This document shows, piece after piece, positions 6,701 through 8,441 of a DNA stretch of 8,441 nucleotides. Where the stretch lies: positions 1 through 8,441 of the forward strand of contig JAGLOT010000019.1 in the NCBI GenBank assembly GCA_023137655.1, in the 5' to 3' direction. Every line of letters begins with the position of its first letter. Within the stretch, counting starts at the first letter, position 1. Under the pieces are notes generated by a model. That model was not told the origin of the DNA. It did no database searches and saw nothing but the letters and a program-made list of their open reading frames with translations. Source of the DNA: Nanobdellota archaeon. GTDB taxonomy: Archaea; Nanobdellota; Nanobdellia; Woesearchaeales; BS150m-G63. Position numbers and translations under genes: made by a program.

Positions 6701-7339
6701 TGGAAGGTATTGTAAGTTAGTAATTCTTTCGTGATAATCATAAAGTTCAGAAGAATATCTTTTAACTTCTTTTTCTGTTGGATCATATGCACTATAACCC
6801 ATTTTAATTCTAACATAATCTACAATAATTACTGAAACGGATGCAGCTGTACCTCCTGCACTTCTAATTGGCCCTGAATAAAATGGACAAACATATTCTT
6901 TTCCATCTTTTCTTTTTTTGATTTTCAGTTGAACAAACCCTTCTAATGGTGATGCTACAGTCCCCAATGTAAGGTACGCAAATCCTGTTCTAATACCAAT
7001 TTCCATTGCCTCTATTTTATCTTTAAATTTACAGAATTTTTCTTTAGTAACTTCTTCTGCTATTTTTAATGCAACCCTCCAATCTAAAAATCCAAACTTC
7101 TTTTCGAGCTCCCTAATTCTTTTTGAAACTCCTTTGTTTTTTATTTGTGGTGCAACCGTACTAATCAGTCCTTCTACCCTTTCTGCCATATCCCTTGCAA
7201 GAACTACACTTGGTGTTGGTTCAGGATCTAAATTTTGAGAACGTGCCTCTTCCGCTATTTTATATAATAATTGTACGTTTGAATCTATTTCAGAGAAATA
7301 ATTTTCAATTATTTTTTCTTGTTCAGGTTTGTCGGTCAT
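3770..7339 (-). CDS. polC: DNA polymerase D large subunit (DP2), catalytic polymerase
   Basis: Complete catalytic subunit (1189 residues) of the archaeal replicative polymerase PolD, whose core is a double-psi beta-barrel like that of RNA polymerases. Landmarks in order: SGPIRSAGGTAAS (155-167); APGGFRLRYGRCRTSGYSAS (342-361); RPGKAT and TIEGPIVKLKDGS (385-409); ARMGRPEKAKPRKL (641-654); a cysteine-rich zinc region with C692/C695, C704/C707, C717/C720, C728 and H731; the active-site loop RRDCDGDEA (937-945), with the metal-binding aspartates expected at D941 and D943; and a C-terminal zinc finger C1106/C1109/C1122/C1125. The last residues, QVGLGMWF (1181-1188), fit the PCNA-interacting (PIP) consensus. 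Length is close to that of intein-free relatives, and no intein interrupts the active site, a site used by inteins in some archaea. The ATG gives a normal N-terminus, with no strong ribosome-binding site before it. It lies 77 bases after DP1 on the same strand and is probably expressed with it. Confidence 0.98.
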   Translation of the reverse strand: MTDKPEQEKIIENYFSEIDSNVQLLYKIAEEARSQNLDPEPTPSVVLARDMAERVEGLISTVAPQIKNKGVSKRIRELEKKFGFLDWRVALKIAEEVTKEKFCKFKDKIEAMEIGIRTGFAYLTLGTVASPLEGFVQLKIKKRKDGKEYVCPFYSGPIRSAGGTAASVSVIIVDYVRIKMGYSAYDPTEKEVKRYSSELYDYHERITNLQYLPSHEEIEFMTKNLPVQVGGDPSEKKEVSNYKDLERVETNIIRNGVCLTVGEGLCQKAKKVWKKLSIWGHDFELGHWDFLEEFLKIQKEVRAKSSATSNKKDGQSELKVPPNYTFIKDLVAGRPVLTHPLAPGGFRLRYGRCRTSGYSASCLHPATMVVLDDYIGTGTQLKVERPGKATTVSPCNTIEGPIVKLKDGSVLLLNTEKQARKYLPEVEEILFLGDILFCYGDFMNRAHTLITPGYCVEWWVQELEKKIVDLFGSLDTIKLSELVGMDSENLDYLLKNPFKAKISTKAAINLTKSINIPLHPDYTYHWKLINKQELFDFISLIEEGHIETEGGKILKLILPLDKRKIILENMGIPHLVTNNEFIVLEKDTARAIAFTLNFFDKSDLAKTKAILESTIDKKPLEMLNTLQHVFLRDKSGYFIGARMGRPEKAKPRKLTGSPHVLFPVGEEGGRLKSFQSSLESGNIRADFPIYRCKKCNTDSVFPTCDECGSKAKRMYFCKICGLMESRDCKIHGPNLTYKIQDFDIKKHLKLYLKKLKMNVAPDLIKGVRTTSNRDHTPEHLMKGILRAHHGVYVNKDGTIRYDMTQQPITHFKPKEIGTQIEKLKELGYIKDIEGKLLEDENQILEILPQDVILPKSYGSGEEGAQTCFLKVSKFIDDLLIKFYNLPPYYNLKSPEDLAGHLTTILAPHTSAGIVARIIGFSDTQGLYASPVIHAATRRDCDGDEACAILLLDNFLNFSKEYLPAHRGSKQDAPLIITSKLIPQEVDDMVFDLDVEWKYPLSFYNACLEYKKPWEINFPLFGKRLATPKQYYDFGFTHHTNNINSGVTCSAYKTLPSMKDKLTGQMILAEKIRAVDESDVARIVIEKHFIRDIKGNLRKFSTQGFRCVKCNAKYRRPPLSGTCDKCPNGKIIFTVSEGSIVKYLEPTISLSEKYNLSPYLKQTIFLVKKMIENIFGRDKEKQVGLGMWFD

Positions 7340-7355
7340 TTTATGATTTTTTTGT

Positions 7356-7366
7356 ATTTTATATTT
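7356..7366 (-). promoter_or_regulatory. Possible TATA element between DP1 and DP2
   Basis: The minus strand reads AAATATAAAAT in the 77-base gap upstream of DP2. Its centre is only about 21-22 bases from the DP2 ATG, shorter than the 25-26 bases of the two convincing promoters in this window, so a leaderless start would fall just inside the gene. It may be an internal promoter or chance A+T sequence. Confidence 0.25.
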
Positions 7367-7416
7367 GGAATTATTTTTTGATTGTTTATGTAATTTTGAT
7401 TGTCTTATGTATTATA

Positions 7417-8441
7417 TTAAAATTTTAATATTTTCATTTCCCTAGTTTTTAAATTTACAATAGGTACTCTTGCTGGCTCTGGGTGGTGCCCTAATTTTTC
7501 TTGGAAAGCTGTTGTTGATTGCCAACAACTACCACAAATTAATGTTACATTTTTATAACTGGAAATTGCACATTTGTGTAAATGTCCTGTAAGGAAAAAA
7601 TCTGGAACTGTTTTGATTAACAGATGATCTTCATGGGTTGGAACATATGGTGTTGATGTAAATGTTGGTGCGAGGTGCCTTCTTTGTAAAAGATGTTTCA
7701 TTACTAAATCTGCTCTATCATACCCCCCATTCATCCTAATTTCACTTACATTAGCAATATAATGGTCAAAAGAATATCCATGGTAAAGAAGTACATTAAA
7801 CCCTTCAAAATCCCCAATCTGATGGATATTAATTAAGGCAGGATTTCCTACCATAGTCACATTTGGAATTTCATATAATGGTTTAGCAAACTCTATATAT
7901 GGTGGTGGTTGAGGTTCTGCAATATGCGCCGGCTCGTGATTTCCTGTGCCTGCAATTATTTTGATATGGGTTGGAATTCTTTTTAAATATTCTGCCATTT
8001 TTTCAAATTGGCCTTTTAAATTATCTATGACTAAATCTTCTTCTTGGTTTGGATAAATACCCACTCCATCTATTAAATCTCCTGCAATAAATATATATCT
8101 AATTTTGGATGCTGTTTCTTTTTGTTTATCTGTTCCACTTTCTCCAGAAAGCCACGTTAAAAACTTTTCAAACTTTTCTTCAAGAAAACAATTAGAACCT
8201 AAATGCATATCTGATAAAAAGATTGCATAAATATCTTCTTCTGCTTTTTTGATTTTTTGAATTGGCAAGTCTGGTAAATATAAACTATTAGCAAATACTG
8301 CGTTCTCTGTATTGACCCCTTTAATACCCACAACTTCATCTTGTAATACTGAATTGGCTATATTGAAAATATCTGGTCTATTTTTATTTGCTATTATTGT
8401 TACAGTTCCTGTTGGGTCTTCAACTTCAAAGATTATATGTC
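7417..8441 (-). CDS. polB: DNA polymerase D small subunit (DP1), proofreading 3'-5' exonuclease (5' end beyond the window)
   Basis: Small subunit of PolD, an Mre11-like calcineurin-type phosphoesterase that proofreads for DP2. The frame stays open to the right edge, so the visible 340 residues are the C-terminal part. The GTG at 8331 is internal, because upstream codons continue an OB-fold strand pattern (IIFEVEDPTGTVTII, then DEVVGIKGV). Numbering from the first full codon at 8439, the OB domain runs to about residue 60 (LYLPDLP). The phosphoesterase motifs follow: SDMHLGS (D77, H79), AGDLIDG (D121), GNHEP (N167, H168), LYHGYS (H220) and TGHLHK (H286, H288), so all expected metal ligands and the catalytic histidine are present. 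The conserved CWQSTTAFQEKLG block (305-317) precedes the end. The motif GNHE replaces the more usual GNHD. The gene lies directly upstream of DP2 with no T-tract in the gap, the classic DP1-DP2 order. The variable N-terminal region of DP1 is outside the window. Confidence 0.96.
   Translation of the reverse strand, partial: HIIFEVEDPTGTVTIIANKNRPDIFNIANSVLQDEVVGIKGVNTENAVFANSLYLPDLPIQKIKKAEEDIYAIFLSDMHLGSNCFLEEKFEKFLTWLSGESGTDKQKETASKIRYIFIAGDLIDGVGIYPNQEEDLVIDNLKGQFEKMAEYLKRIPTHIKIIAGTGNHEPAHIAEPQPPPYIEFAKPLYEIPNVTMVGNPALINIHQIGDFEGFNVLLYHGYSFDHYIANVSEIRMNGGYDRADLVMKHLLQRRHLAPTFTSTPYVPTHEDHLLIKTVPDFFLTGHLHKCAISSYKNVTLICGSCWQSTTAFQEKLGHHPEPARVPIVNLKTREMKILKF

Noticed and set aside
7511..7529. 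Inverted repeat GTTGTTG-attgc-CAACAAC
   Set aside because: It falls in the highly conserved DP1 block encoding CWQSTTAF, so protein constraint accounts for the bases.
8329..8331. GTG as the start codon of DP1
   Set aside because: The frame continues without a stop to the window edge and encodes the DP1 OB-fold strands, so this Val is internal.

Overview
The window is A+T-rich archaeal DNA, with codons ending mostly in A or T and AGA as the usual arginine codon. It carries the core of an archaeal replisome. Both subunits of the archaea-specific DNA polymerase D are present, together with an archaeal MCM helicase, an RPA-like single-strand-binding protein and translation factor aIF2-beta. PolD argues against Crenarchaeota (Thermoproteota). 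The low G+C, compact spacing, short RPA-like gene and sequence flavour of the SpoIIM-family and PolD proteins suggest a DPANN lineage (Woesearchaeales/Pacearchaeales-like). That placement is an inference, because no rRNA or other marker is visible.

Layout: (1) 1-2292, plus strand: mcm, entering from the left edge without its 5' end, then an RPA-like OB-fold/winged-helix gene 27 bases later, ending in a T-tract. (2) 2341-3192, minus strand: a SpoIIM-family multi-spanning membrane protein, convergent with the RPA-like gene. (3) 3193-3288: a divergent intergenic region with a good TATA element for each side. Each element lies about 25 bases from its start codon, so both transcripts are predicted to be leaderless. 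A 12-base perfect palindrome lies between them. (4) 3289-3693, plus strand: aIF2-beta, followed by T-tracts. (5) 3770-7339 and 7417-8441, minus strand: the PolD large subunit (DP2, complete) downstream of the PolD small subunit (DP1, whose 5' end lies beyond the right edge). There is no tRNA, rRNA, CRISPR array, mobile element or intein, and no gene-free stretch longer than about 100 bases.

How they work together: MCM unwinds the fork, the RPA-like protein probably covers single-stranded DNA, and PolD (DP2 polymerase plus DP1 proofreading nuclease) synthesises DNA. A perfect PCNA-interacting motif at the last residues of DP2 would tether PolD to the clamp. aIF2-beta belongs to the ternary initiation complex of translation and appears separately promoted. 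The SpoIIM-like protein has no known role in archaea.

I do not see an undescribed multi-gene system here; this is a conserved housekeeping region. The points most worth checking are the SpoIIM-like membrane protein, the similar winged-helix tails of MCM and the RPA-like protein, the terminal PIP motif, the leaderless divergent promoters, and the small departures from consensus in the PolD active sites.
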